Shown here in pieces: positions 34,600 to 43,956 of a DNA stretch of 64,000 bases; within the stretch, counting starts at the first letter, position 1, and each line of letters starts with the position of its first letter. The notes beneath the pieces were generated by a model, which saw only the letters and a program-made list of their open reading frames with translations, was not told the origin of the DNA and searched no databases. The stretch spans positions 248,001 to 312,000 of the forward strand of contig NZ_SUPK01000004.1 of the NCBI RefSeq assembly GCF_005049045.1. Direction: 5' to 3'. Both the position numbers and the translations under genes were made by a program. This stretch comes from Cohnella pontilimi. GTDB lineage: Bacteria; Bacillota; Bacilli; Paenibacillales; Paenibacillaceae.

Positions 34600-35948
34600 T
34601 CCAGTCCGGCCTCCAGTAGGATGGTAATGACCGTCCCTTGATTGGGCTGACTTTGCACTTCAATTCGGCCATTATGGATATCGATGATTTTTTTTACAAT
34701 CGCGAGACCGAGTCCGCTGCCGCCTCGTGAACGATCTCTCGCCTTATCCGCTTTGTAAAACCTCTGAAATATGCGACCCAAATCATCCTCATCAATTCCG
34801 ATACCGTTGTCTGCGATCCTGACACTAACTTCATGGTTTGATTGGGTCAGTTGGATGGAAATTTGCCCGCCGGGCTGCGTATATTTCATGCTATTTATTA
34901 TCAAATTCGTCCAAACTTGCGCCAGTTGATCTTCGTCCGCGATGATATACGTCTCTTCGAGCGATAAATCGATATGAATGTTTTTTGCCGCCCTCATCGG
35001 TTCAGAACTGATAACTACCCGTCGAAGCTGTTCATCGAGCCGGTATTTTGCCGGCGCATAGGGATGATGCTCCGAATCCAGCGACGCGAGCTTCAGCAAA
35101 TCTTCGCACAGACGGGACAGCCGCTCGCTTTCCTCGGCGATAATAGATAAACAGCGCTTCTGATCTTCCTCGGGCAGTTCGCCCTGCAGCAGCGTTGCCG
35201 AGAAACCGCGTATGGATGTCAAAGGAGACTGAATTTCGTGCGAAACGTCCGAGACAAAGTTTTGCCTCATCTTCTCCATTTGGCTTAATTCCTTCACCAT
35301 ATGGTTGAAGCTGTTTGCCAGAATCCCTATCTCGTTCTTATTATGAATCGGGATCTCCAGGTTGTTGTAATCTCCTGATGCAATTTTTTGCGTCGCCCGC
35401 GTTAACATCTTGATAGGCCTGATTAAATAGCGAGACGCGGCAGCAACGAGAAGGCTTCCTACGATCAGGCTAAGAATAAGTCCCGTGCGCACGACACCAT
35501 CAAAACCTTTGTACAAGTGTCTTATATTTCTTTCTAAAAATAAGGCGTAGGATGTGCCATGCACTTCGAAAGGGAGCCCAGCCACGATTTCATCATGACT
35601 TCGAATTTTCTTATCGCCAAAGCTTTGATAAACGCCGCCATGCAGAACCTTCTCCACCTCCTCGGGCCGAATGGGGAAATCGGCGCGGGCTGCCGTGTTT
35701 TCGCGGTATAAATAGATTTTGAACGGCGAAATGCTTTTGAGGCTGTTCACATACGCTTCCACGTCCTGTACCTGGTTCTCCGTACAATATCGGACGATTT
35801 GCTCTCCCGCATCCAAGGTATCCCATTGAAATTGATTGTAAATCCGCGTTCCGTTCAGTTCCTTGATAATGAAAAAAGACAAGAGCATGCTGGCGGCTAC
35901 GATGACCCAAAAAATCAGGACGACTCGCACATACAATGTTTTAATCAT
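34596..35948 (-). CDS. two-component sensor histidine kinase of the RND operon
   Basis: Membrane kinase of 450 residues: helices at about 8-28 and 155-175, an outer sensor domain of about 125 residues, and a HAMP domain. Phosphoacceptor H237 lies in DVSHEIQSPLTS, and the ATPase domain has DNGIGIDEDD and GGSGLGLAIV. It overlaps the regulator upstream and the possible haem protein downstream by four bases each. A kinase reading the redox state of that protein, or an envelope stress relieved by the RND pump, are both possible. Confidence 0.95.
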   Translation of the reverse strand: MIKTLYVRVVLIFWVIVAASMLLSFFIIKELNGTRIYNQFQWDTLDAGEQIVRYCTENQVQDVEAYVNSLKSISPFKIYLYRENTAARADFPIRPEEVEKVLHGGVYQSFGDKKIRSHDEIVAGLPFEVHGTSYALFLERNIRHLYKGFDGVVRTGLILSLIVGSLLVAAASRYLIRPIKMLTRATQKIASGDYNNLEIPIHNKNEIGILANSFNHMVKELSQMEKMRQNFVSDVSHEIQSPLTSIRGFSATLLQGELPEEDQKRCLSIIAEESERLSRLCEDLLKLASLDSEHHPYAPAKYRLDEQLRRVVISSEPMRAAKNIHIDLSLEETYIIADEDQLAQVWTNLIINSMKYTQPGGQISIQLTQSNHEVSVRIADNGIGIDEDDLGRIFQRFYKADKARDRSRGGSGLGLAIVKKIIDIHNGRIEVQSQPNQGTVITILLEAGLE

Positions 35949-36634
35949 TGCTTTTTTACCTCCAGCCGGTAGCCTAAACTGTAAATGGTCGAAATCTGAA
36001 AGGCGTCTGTAAGTTCGGCAAAACGCTCGCGCAGCCGCATGATGTGCACATCGACTGTACGATCCCCGCCACCATAATCAAATCCCCAAATTTGCTCGAT
36101 CAATTGCTGGCGCGTAAATATTTGTCCGGGATAACTCGCAAGCTTAAAAAGCAGTTCAAACTCTTTTAATGGCAAGGAAACCGGCTCAATGCCCGACGAT
36201 AGTACGATATTTACCTCAAGACTTTTTCTATCCATCTGGACGTTGCCGATTTGAATGAATTGGGATGCAAAAATGCGGTAACGCTTCAAGAGCGCTTTAA
36301 CCCGCATCACTAGCTCCAACGGATCAAACGGCTTAACCAAATAATCGTCGGTGCCGAGCTGAAATCCTTTCATTTTGTGCGCTGGTTCGCCTTTGGCGGT
36401 GACCATGATGACCGGGATTTCCCGATTTTCCCTTAAGCGTCGGCACAATTCGAAGCCGTCCATGCCCGGCATCATGATGTCGAGGATGACCAGATCGATT
36501 CCCTCATTTTCAATTATTCGCAAAGCGTCTTGACCGCTCGCCGCCTCAACCAGATCATAGCCTTCTCTTTTTAGATGAAGAGCTATTAATTCTCTGATAT
36601 GCGAATCATCGTCAACGATAAGCAATCTGGTCAT
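35945..36634 (-). CDS. OmpR/PhoB-family response regulator of the RND operon
   Basis: Regulator of 229 residues with receiver pocket D8-D10, phosphoacceptor D52 in VILDIMMPGMDG and Lys in LVKPFDP. The C-terminal winged helix ends ISTIYSLGYRLE. GAGGG lies eight bases before the ATG, and the RND pump stop is 12 bp upstream, so it is the second gene of the operon. It presumably controls its own operon. Confidence 0.95.
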   Translation of the reverse strand: MTRLLIVDDDSHIRELIALHLKREGYDLVEAASGQDALRIIENEGIDLVILDIMMPGMDGFELCRRLRENREIPVIMVTAKGEPAHKMKGFQLGTDDYLVKPFDPLELVMRVKALLKRYRIFASQFIQIGNVQMDRKSLEVNIVLSSGIEPVSLPLKEFELLFKLASYPGQIFTRQQLIEQIWGFDYGGGDRTVDVHIMRLRERFAELTDAFQISTIYSLGYRLEVKKQ

Positions 36635-36646
36635 CGAATACCCTCA

Positions 36647-39600
36647 CTATTCCGTTTCTATTTTTCTGTATTTGCCAATGGCCGAGTAAATCACCGGGAC
36701 CACGATTAACGTAAGCAAAGTTGACGTCGTCAACCCGCCGATGACCGTTACCGCGAGCCCTTTGGAAATAAGCCCAGAGGCTGAGTTGGACAACGCGAGT
36801 GGAATCAAGGCGCAGATCGTTGCGCATGCGGTCATTAGAATCGGACGCAGCCTCGTTGTCGACGCTTCGATCAGGCTTTCGGCAATATCCATGCCTTCCC
36901 TGCGATTCGACTCAACGCGTACCAACAATACGACGGCATTGGTGACCACAATCCCGATCAACATCAGCATACCGATCAACGCGCTTACGGATAAGGTTTG
37001 ACCGGATATGAGCAGCCCCGACAACGCGCCAATCGGCACAAACAGCAGCGAAGACAAGATTACGAGCGGCGTCGCCATGCCGCCGAATGTTGCGCTCAGC
37101 ACCAAAAACACCAAACCGATGGCAGCGACGATAGCGACGCCGATATCTTTGAACCCGTTGGCGATATTTACGAATCCTCCGCCAATGCTGACTTCCACAC
37201 CTTTCGGCAGGGATAACGCTTGAATTTCTTTTTTGACCTCTTTGGAAACTTTGTTCGTATTGCCGTCGCGAATATCGGCGGTAACTTGCGCGGAAGCGCG
37301 TCCTTCTTGATGATTAATGACGACAGGCGATTTGGTTTCCGTAATATCGGCGATTTCGCCGAGCGGTTTGATTCCCATCGCTGTGGGAATCTGAATGGCT
37401 TCGAACTGGCTTTTCGTCACGGTTGGCTCTTGATAAGACAACGTTACATTCCAATCGTTTCCGTCCATGGCGTAACTCCCAGCTTCGACCGGCCGCAGCT
37501 GCTCGCCGACGGCGCTGACGAGCTGCAGCGGATTCACTTTAGCCTGTCTGCCCGTTTCGTTCAACGTCATTACCCATGCGGTTTGAACATCTTTCAAATT
37601 GTTGCTCACGTTCTTGAGTTGCCCGTTCTGGTTCATATAATCCTCGACTTGGCCGGCCGCTTTGCTTAGCTCCGTAAAATCATCGGAGTATAGATCGATC
37701 TGAATATTGTTGCCCGACGACGGTCCTTGGCTTTGCGATTCCTTCACATTCACTGCCGCTTCCGCGTTAATTTCACTGACGAGCTTAGGCAGCTCCGATT
37801 TTACCCGTTCAACGACAAGAGTCAGTTCCGCGTTCTCCTTCAATTGGACAAAGAAGTCGGCTTCGTTTTGTTTCAGGATTCCGTTACCCATTCTTCCTTT
37901 ATTGTTAAAACCGATTGATAAGCGGGTGCTTTCCACTTCCGAAATCTGTTTGAAATAGCTTTCAACATGATGGGCCAACTCATCCGTTTTGGCAAGCTCT
38001 GTTTTCGACGGCAATGCAACATTTACGCTAAACGAAGAGACCTGTCCTGACGGCAGAAAGGTTACGCCCAATAGAGGGACGAGGCCGAATGAACCGATTA
38101 AGAGCAGCGCAGCCAGCGACACGACCCATCCTCTGCGTCGCAGCGAACCTCTCAGCAGCTTTTCAAATTGGATTGTCAGCCATCCCTTGCGGGGTTCATG
38201 CTTTACCTTGGTCAACAGAACTTTGCTGAGCACCGGCGTCAATACGACGGCGATCAGCAGCGAGCTGAGGATGCTCACAACCACCGTAATCGCGAACGGA
38301 CGGAAAATTTCGCCGATCACGCCCCCGACAAATGCGATCGGCAAGAATACGACGACGGTCGCTATCGTAGAAGAAGCGATCGCTCCGATAACTTCTTTCG
38401 CCGCGCGGTAAATTAGATCTTTATTTTTCATCTCCTTGCCCTTTTCCGTTTTCCATCGGTAGATGTTCTCGATCATGACGATGCTGTCATCGACGATGCG
38501 GCCGACGGATACGGCCAATCCGCCTAATGTCATCAGATTGAGCGTTAAGTTCATCTGATGAATGACCGCGATCGTGCCGAATATCGACAATGGCAAGGAA
38601 ATGATGGCAATGAGGGTCGCGCGGATATTTCTAAGGAACAGAAGGATAACTAGCGTCGTGAACAAGGCGCCGAACAATCCTTCGCGAACGACCGTATTGA
38701 CGGATTTAATCACGTCTGTACCGGAATCTTGAATGACATGCAGCTGGAAATTCCCTTCTGCCGCATATTTGTCCAATGTGTCTTTAACGGATTTCGCCAC
38801 TTCGGCCGTGTTGGCGTCTTGTGTTTTTACCGCCTCAATTATAAAGCTCTTTTGACCGTTGTAACGGGAAATTTGTTTCTGTTCTTCTATCTTGGCGACG
38901 GAAGCTATATCGGAAAGCTTAACTGCTGGGGCAAGTTCCAATTGTTCCAAATCGCGGATAGACGCCAAATTTCCGGTTATGCGAACCGGGATGGATCCAT
39001 CGCCTTCTTGAACGGAGCCTAACGGAAAGGCAAAGCTTTGCGATTGGATCGCATTGCGGATGGACTGCAAATTGATGCCCAGTTTCATCGCTTTCTCTTT
39101 GTCTACGTTGACCCGGAGTTCGGCCGATTGCGTTCCAGCTACGGTAACCGAACTGATTCCTGCAATTTTTTCAAGCTCAGGCATCGCTTCCTGTTCCAAT
39201 AACGTCTGCAAACCGCCCTCATCGGCAGAGGAAACGGCTGCTTGGAAGATCGGCTGGCTGCCGGTTGAAAGCCGCTTCACTTCGACTTTTGCCTTATCCG
39301 GAAGCTTAACCTTATTGAGAACGTCTTGAATGTCCCGTTGAAGCTTATCCATGTCTTTGCCGAATGGATACATGACGAAAATACTTGCCGAATTTTCGGT
39401 TATCGTGCTTGTGATGCTGTCATAGCCCTTCATGTTCATCAGGCTTTGCTCGATCGGCTTGGCGACATCCCTCTCCACATCTTCGGCGCTTTGTCCAGCA
39501 TATTGGGCTTGTACAAAAACGGCCGGAAAGGTCACGTCGGGAAATGTCTGCAATTGAATTTGCTTTGACGCGTAAATACCTCCGGACAATACTAAAATAC

Positions 39601-39655
39601 ATAAAATGATCACTGCCACGCTGTTTTTAAGGCTGATTTTTGTTAAAAAGCTCAC
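36647..39655 (-). CDS. RND-family efflux permease (SwrC/AcrB-like)
   Basis: Proton-driven pump of about 1002 residues with twelve predicted helices and two large extracytoplasmic domains. The helix-4 proton-relay pair is visible in SVGRIVDDSIVMIEN. The helix-10 Lys of AcrB is replaced (IGIVVTNAVVLL), as in Gram-positive SwrC-type members. The start is a GTG at 39655, nine bases after AAAGGAG; the frame upstream to 39721 lacks a ribosome site. No periplasmic adaptor or outer-membrane gene is present, as expected for a Gram-positive. It leads the operon with a regulator, kinase and haem-like protein. Likely substrates are surfactants or lipopeptides. Confidence 0.93.
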   Translation of the reverse strand: MSFLTKISLKNSVAVIILCILVLSGGIYASKQIQLQTFPDVTFPAVFVQAQYAGQSAEDVERDVAKPIEQSLMNMKGYDSITSTITENSASIFVMYPFGKDMDKLQRDIQDVLNKVKLPDKAKVEVKRLSTGSQPIFQAAVSSADEGGLQTLLEQEAMPELEKIAGISSVTVAGTQSAELRVNVDKEKAMKLGINLQSIRNAIQSQSFAFPLGSVQEGDGSIPVRITGNLASIRDLEQLELAPAVKLSDIASVAKIEEQKQISRYNGQKSFIIEAVKTQDANTAEVAKSVKDTLDKYAAEGNFQLHVIQDSGTDVIKSVNTVVREGLFGALFTTLVILLFLRNIRATLIAIISLPLSIFGTIAVIHQMNLTLNLMTLGGLAVSVGRIVDDSIVMIENIYRWKTEKGKEMKNKDLIYRAAKEVIGAIASSTIATVVVFLPIAFVGGVIGEIFRPFAITVVVSILSSLLIAVVLTPVLSKVLLTKVKHEPRKGWLTIQFEKLLRGSLRRRGWVVSLAALLLIGSFGLVPLLGVTFLPSGQVSSFSVNVALPSKTELAKTDELAHHVESYFKQISEVESTRLSIGFNNKGRMGNGILKQNEADFFVQLKENAELTLVVERVKSELPKLVSEINAEAAVNVKESQSQGPSSGNNIQIDLYSDDFTELSKAAGQVEDYMNQNGQLKNVSNNLKDVQTAWVMTLNETGRQAKVNPLQLVSAVGEQLRPVEAGSYAMDGNDWNVTLSYQEPTVTKSQFEAIQIPTAMGIKPLGEIADITETKSPVVINHQEGRASAQVTADIRDGNTNKVSKEVKKEIQALSLPKGVEVSIGGGFVNIANGFKDIGVAIVAAIGLVFLVLSATFGGMATPLVILSSLLFVPIGALSGLLISGQTLSVSALIGMLMLIGIVVTNAVVLLVRVESNRREGMDIAESLIEASTTRLRPILMTACATICALIPLALSNSASGLISKGLAVTVIGGLTTSTLLTLIVVPVIYSAIGKYRKIETE

Positions 39656-39880
39656 TGCATCTCTCTCCTTTATTCTTATTGAGGAGAGTCTAGAATGCAA
39701 TTGTGAACTGATTATAAACAAAAAAGCTTCCTCGCTATAGTTCGTTGCTATGGTCTACTTAATAGGTCGATTATCAATACTGCCGAGTAAGAATTTATTT
39801 GGGCGGGATATATAATGCAGATCTCTGCAAACAATAATCCGATTCATTCCCTTACCTCTGCAGTACCTGCGCATAAAGAA

Positions 39881-39908
39881 AGCCCAAGCGTATCACTTCG
39901 CTCAGGCT
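39881..39908 (-). terminator. weak terminator-like hairpin after the cyclase-like gene
   Basis: AGCC..AGCG and CGCT..GGCT arms pair with a two-base mismatch and are followed on the minus strand by TTCTTTAT. It lies about 90 bp after the gene ending at 39997. Confidence 0.45.
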
Positions 39909-39958
39909 CTATCAGTTTAATGAAAGGTAAATGCGGCTCTGAAATACTCCTTCCTTAC

Positions 39959-39982
39959 GAGCGACACACAGCACTCCACATG
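39959..39982. repeat. dispersed 24-bp repeat, copy 2
   Basis: GAGCGACACACAG followed by CACTCCACATG, 22 of 24 bases identical to 27368..27391. It ends 14 bp before the stop of the cyclase-like gene. Confidence 0.6.
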
Positions 39983-39996
39983 TATCGAGTACCCCA

Positions 39997-40974
39997 TTAG
40001 CCTAAGCACCAAAAATACCAGTCCAACACTCGTAAGGCGCGCAGTGTAATCCACCGGCTCGCTTGTCCCTCGCCCTCATTCACCTTGACCGCCATCGTGC
40101 CGGGGTGCTGGTACTCGAGCGGCCACCGGCCTTCGCTGTCCCGTTTCGACTCAACCATCTCAATCGCCTCAGCCACACGCTCATCCGGCGTGGCGCCGGC
40201 TTTACGCAGATACTCGAGTCCCCGAAGTATGTCGTAGTGCCACCAAGTCGGGAAGGAGAAGCGCATCCAGCCTGCCCCGCCTTTGCGATCTCGCTCGATC
40301 GCCTCGCCTGTCGACAGCCTCTTAAAGAGTCTGCGCTCGAGGAAATACTCTTGCCCGCGGAGGCGGGCCTTGGTCACCTCTGCACTGCACCCGAAGGCCA
40401 GTTCGTTTTCGAGCAGCGCTTCCAGCGCACAGATCGTGGTGTTGAACGACGAGCGCAGCGAGCCGTTGGCAGCCTCACAGTTCCAACCGCCGTCGGGCAG
40501 TTGCTCGCTAAGCAGGCGGTCCACGATCCGCTGAACATCCTGGCGGAAGTAGGCGCCGCTCGCCGCCACTTGGCCGTTGATGCACGGCTCGACCTCACCT
40601 GCAAAGAAGGGATTGCCTTCCCATTCCAATCCCCGCCATGTTCCGTCCTCTCCCCATCCCCGCCACTTCACTCGATCTCGGACCAGGCCTACAACTCGAA
40701 GCGCCTCGTCGCTCGCGGGATCGAGGCCTAATTCTCTCAACAGCGACAGGACATGCATTGTGGAGTCCCACCCTCGGTTCCACGCCGCGCCAGCCCACGA
40801 TCCGTCAGCTCTTTGGAGGGCGATCAATCGAGCGCCAACCCCCTTGGTTGCGACCAGAGCGCGTTCGGCTGAGACCTTCTCTGCTGACGCACCAATCAGA
40901 TCACGCATGACTTGCCAACGGATCGAAGGGTCAGAGTCAAGTAACCACTCTATGACTGATCTTTTGATCACCAT
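39997..40974 (-). CDS. squalene-cyclase/prenyltransferase-like alpha/alpha toroid protein
   Basis: Soluble protein of 325 residues built of repeated helix pairs. QW-like repeats are visible: LQRADGSWAGAAW near residue 53 and LLSEQLPDGGWNCEA near 155. Another lies near DSEGRWPLEYQHPG at the C-terminus. These are typical of the squalene-cyclase-like fold. No DxDD cyclisation motif is seen, and it is half the size of true cyclases, so terpene cyclase activity is unlikely. A GGGAGGAG ribosome site supports the ATG. Its base composition is GC-richer than the flanking spacers. Function unknown. Confidence 0.75.
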   Translation of the reverse strand: MVIKRSVIEWLLDSDPSIRWQVMRDLIGASAEKVSAERALVATKGVGARLIALQRADGSWAGAAWNRGWDSTMHVLSLLRELGLDPASDEALRVVGLVRDRVKWRGWGEDGTWRGLEWEGNPFFAGEVEPCINGQVAASGAYFRQDVQRIVDRLLSEQLPDGGWNCEAANGSLRSSFNTTICALEALLENELAFGCSAEVTKARLRGQEYFLERRLFKRLSTGEAIERDRKGGAGWMRFSFPTWWHYDILRGLEYLRKAGATPDERVAEAIEMVESKRDSEGRWPLEYQHPGTMAVKVNEGEGQASRWITLRALRVLDWYFWCLG

Positions 40975-41142
40975 CCGGTAATTCTCCTCCCTTACTTTGT
41001 GAAAAAGGCGGCATCAGGTAGAGCATCAAGACACATGTTGCTGGAATTATGCAATCCGCTGGATTGCGCGGGCAGGAGAATTGAACCGATGAATGGAATA
41101 CGTTGATCATCGTCAGAATTTTCGGAGACAGGTGATGATGGC

Positions 41143-42848
41143 TTGACAAATGACGCCTTGCCTCATGCCACGAATCAAGACGGCAAAGATACGAACGTTC
41201 TGGAATTAGAATTGCGCGTCGGGGACGCATTGCAGATTCCTCTATTCCAAAACAGCAAGCTGGTTGCCGGATTCAAGGGTCTATCGCGGAGAATACGGTG
41301 GGTGCATATTCTGGAATCTCCGAAGTAGAAACCGTACTTCACGGGGAAGAAATGATTCTCTCGACCGGTGTCGGCCTAACAGGTGCACGATCGGTGGAAA
41401 CATATTTAGAGAAACTGATAGAACATGGGGCTTCCTGTTTATGTATGGAACGGGGTTCCTATTTTCACGAGCCGACCGAGGAGATGAAGTCGATCGCCGA
41501 CCGTCACGATTTTCCGCTCATTCTGTTTCCCGAAGACGTCCGCTTTATCGATATTACCCAATATTTACACTCCATTATCCTAAACCGCCGCCATCGCATG
41601 CTGGAGGAGTTCGAAGTCGTTTCGCGCAATCTTCACGATTCCATTCTGACCTCGCAGGGAAGCACAAACGCCCTTCATATTTTGCACCGCAGCACGAAAG
41701 CGGACGTACTCTTCTTTCCTGTCCATGGCAAACCTCACTTCGTACCTTCGAGCGCTTCCCTGAATCAACGTGAACGCATCGCTGATTTTTTGAAAGCAAA
41801 TCAAACGGCCGCTTCAGGCCAATCCCCCGTGCAATGGAAGGATGGCATCCATCATCTTGTATGTCAAGCCGTCGGTGCAATGGGGCAAATTTGGGGTTAT
41901 ATCGTGTTATCATTTCCAAACCGCGAACCGGGGGAATTCGATTTGCTCATTCTGGACAGAGCCGCGCTGTCCCTCTCGCAGGATTTGCTAAGAAAACGCT
42001 ATATGGATGAAAAAAAACGGCACACCGATCAATTATGGGTGGACGATCTTATCCAGGGCCGAATCCGGAACGAAGAGCAGATCCCATTGCTGCTTGGGAA
42101 ACGGGGGAGAGATTCGGCTTCCGCGGAGTATAAAGTTTGCGTGATTGAATTTTCGAATGCGGGGGTATGGGAGGAAAGCGAAATTTATGAAGAAGATTTA
42201 ACATCATACGGCTTGCATTATTCACTTTATGTTCGTTCGAGCTTTGAATCGCAAGGGTTTCAGCCGTACCTTACCGCCAAAGGCAGCCGGATCATGGTGA
42301 TCGTCGCGGACATCCATCCCGGACATCATCAGAAGAACCGATTTAACAGGGCGGCTGACGCGATCGTTTCCTTCCGGGAAGCAAACATGCCTGGCTTGGA
42401 TTGGAATATCCGTATCGGATTCGGCCGTTCATTCCAAAAATGGACCGATGCGCCAAGCAGTTACAAGGACGCTCTACAGGTGCTCGAAGTCATGGCGCTC
42501 GTGAATAAAAAATCGGGGTACCATTTTGAAGACATTGGGATATACCGAATTTTGTTGAACGTGGAAGATGATTCCGTTCTGCAAGCTTATGTCGACGATT
42601 ATTTAGGGCCTCTCATCGAATACGACAGGGTCAAAGGCGGGGACTTGCTCTTAACCTTAAAAGCGTATTTGGAGAACAATCAATCGAAACAAGCGACATC
42701 CCGCGATCTTTTCACCGTAAGGCAAACGATCTATCACCGATTGGGAAAAATAAAGGAGCTGCTAGGCGAAGATTACATGCAGCCCAAGAGAAGGCTGACT
42801 ATCGAAGCCGCCTTGTACGCTTATCAATTGTTGAACTCAAGATCGTAA
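41143..42848 (+). pseudogene. PucR-family transcriptional regulator with a frameshift
   Basis: Two frames together encode a PucR-type regulator. The first (TTG start at 41143, AGGTG upstream) gives the N-terminal LRVGDALQIPLF and RRIRWVHILESPK, then hits TAG at 41326-41328. The second continues at once with VETVLHGEEMILSTGVGL and runs to 42848, ending in the PucR C-terminal helix-turn-helix (TSRDLFTVRQTIYHRLGKIK). The natural join would be ESPEVETV, so one base, probably a G in CCGGAAG, is missing near 41323. Either the gene is broken or this is a sequence error. It faces the PotD/PuuB-like genes and may have controlled them. Confidence 0.82.
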
Positions 42849-42858
42849 GCGTCAGATT

Positions 42859-43929
42859 CTATTGTTTGATTTCCGACCAAATCCGATCATAAAGCTGCGC
42901 GGCTTCTCCAATGTAAGCCAAATGTTCTCCCTTGGCCAGAATGTCATTAGGCAGGTACACCGCGATATCTTCAATAATGCTCTTATCAATCAGCTTCAGC
43001 GCTTCCGTATTCGGGTTTGCGTACGGAAAAGCATCCGAAATTTCCGCGCTGATATTCGGATCCAGAATAAAGTTGATAAACGTCTCGGCCATTTTTTTAT
43101 GAGGCGCGTTTTTGGGGATGACGAAGTTATCCTGCCAAATATACAATCCTTCTTCTGGCAGCACGTATTGAATGCTCGGCTTTTCCCTGTGAGCTAATGC
43201 TGCTTCCGCACCCCATACATAGCCAATTGACGCTTCACCATTGATCAGCATCGTTTTGGGGCTGTCGCTGTCGTAGGCTTTGATGTTTGGTAACAGCTTC
43301 TTCAACTCCTGCTTGGCTTCCTGAAGTCTCGTCTCATCTTTCTCATTAATGGAGTAGCCCAGCTTTTTCAAAGCCATGCCCATGACCGCTCTCTGATCAT
43401 CCAAAATAACGAGGGAATTTTTGAATTTCGGATTCCAAAGATCCTTGTACCCCGTGATCGGCTCCTTCACTTTATCCCTATCGACAGCGATCATGGCGTC
43501 GCCCCACATATACGGAACGGAAAACTTGTTCCCAGGATCGAAGGCCAGATTTTTGAATTCGCCGCCTATATTTTTGAAATTCGGGATATGGTTCAAGCCG
43601 ATTTCCTGCAATAATCCTTGATGGATCATGATCTCCACCATGAATTCCGATGCGACGGCGATATCATAACCCGACGATCCGACGCTGAGTTTCGCAAGCA
43701 TTTCCTCATTCGAAGAATACGTGTTGTAATTCACTTTCACTCCATATTGGTTTTCAAACTTTTCGACGACGGATTCCGGCAAATATTCCGACCAGTTGAA
43801 TACATTCAGTACTTTGTCCTGCTTCTCTCCATCCGAACCCGACTTGCTGCCGCAGCCGGCCAATACGCTTGCGGCTGCCAAGGCGAATATCGTCAAGATC
43901 GTAAGCGGCTTCAACCACGTCATTCTCAT
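42859..43929 (-). CDS. PotD-like polyamine-binding lipoprotein
   Basis: Substrate-binding protein of 356 residues with a lipoprotein signal ending VLAGC. The mature protein begins with the PotD/PotF-type NVFNWSEYLPESVVEKFE, and conserved MWGDAMIAVDRDKV and GYVWGAEAALAHREKP segments follow. It should bind spermidine, putrescine or a related amine outside the membrane. No PotABC genes are adjacent, so it must work with a transporter elsewhere. The neighbouring PuuB-like oxidase suggests polyamine catabolism. Confidence 0.88.
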   Translation of the reverse strand: MRMTWLKPLTILTIFALAAASVLAGCGSKSGSDGEKQDKVLNVFNWSEYLPESVVEKFENQYGVKVNYNTYSSNEEMLAKLSVGSSGYDIAVASEFMVEIMIHQGLLQEIGLNHIPNFKNIGGEFKNLAFDPGNKFSVPYMWGDAMIAVDRDKVKEPITGYKDLWNPKFKNSLVILDDQRAVMGMALKKLGYSINEKDETRLQEAKQELKKLLPNIKAYDSDSPKTMLINGEASIGYVWGAEAALAHREKPSIQYVLPEEGLYIWQDNFVIPKNAPHKKMAETFINFILDPNISAEISDAFPYANPNTEALKLIDKSIIEDIAVYLPNDILAKGEHLAYIGEAAQLYDRIWSEIKQ

Positions 43930-43956
43930 TGGAACGCCCTCCTCGATGTTTCGAAA

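Larger units (their letters stand above)
39656..39996. other. 341-bp intergenic stretch
   Basis: It should hold the promoter of the RND operon. A weak hairpin (39881..39908) and one copy of the dispersed 24-bp repeat (39959..39982) are seen. No gene is supported. Confidence 0.5.

Noticed and set aside
40063-40731. 222-residue plus-strand open frame
   Set aside because: It is antisense to the GC-rich cyclase-like gene, which has QW motifs and a good ribosome site.
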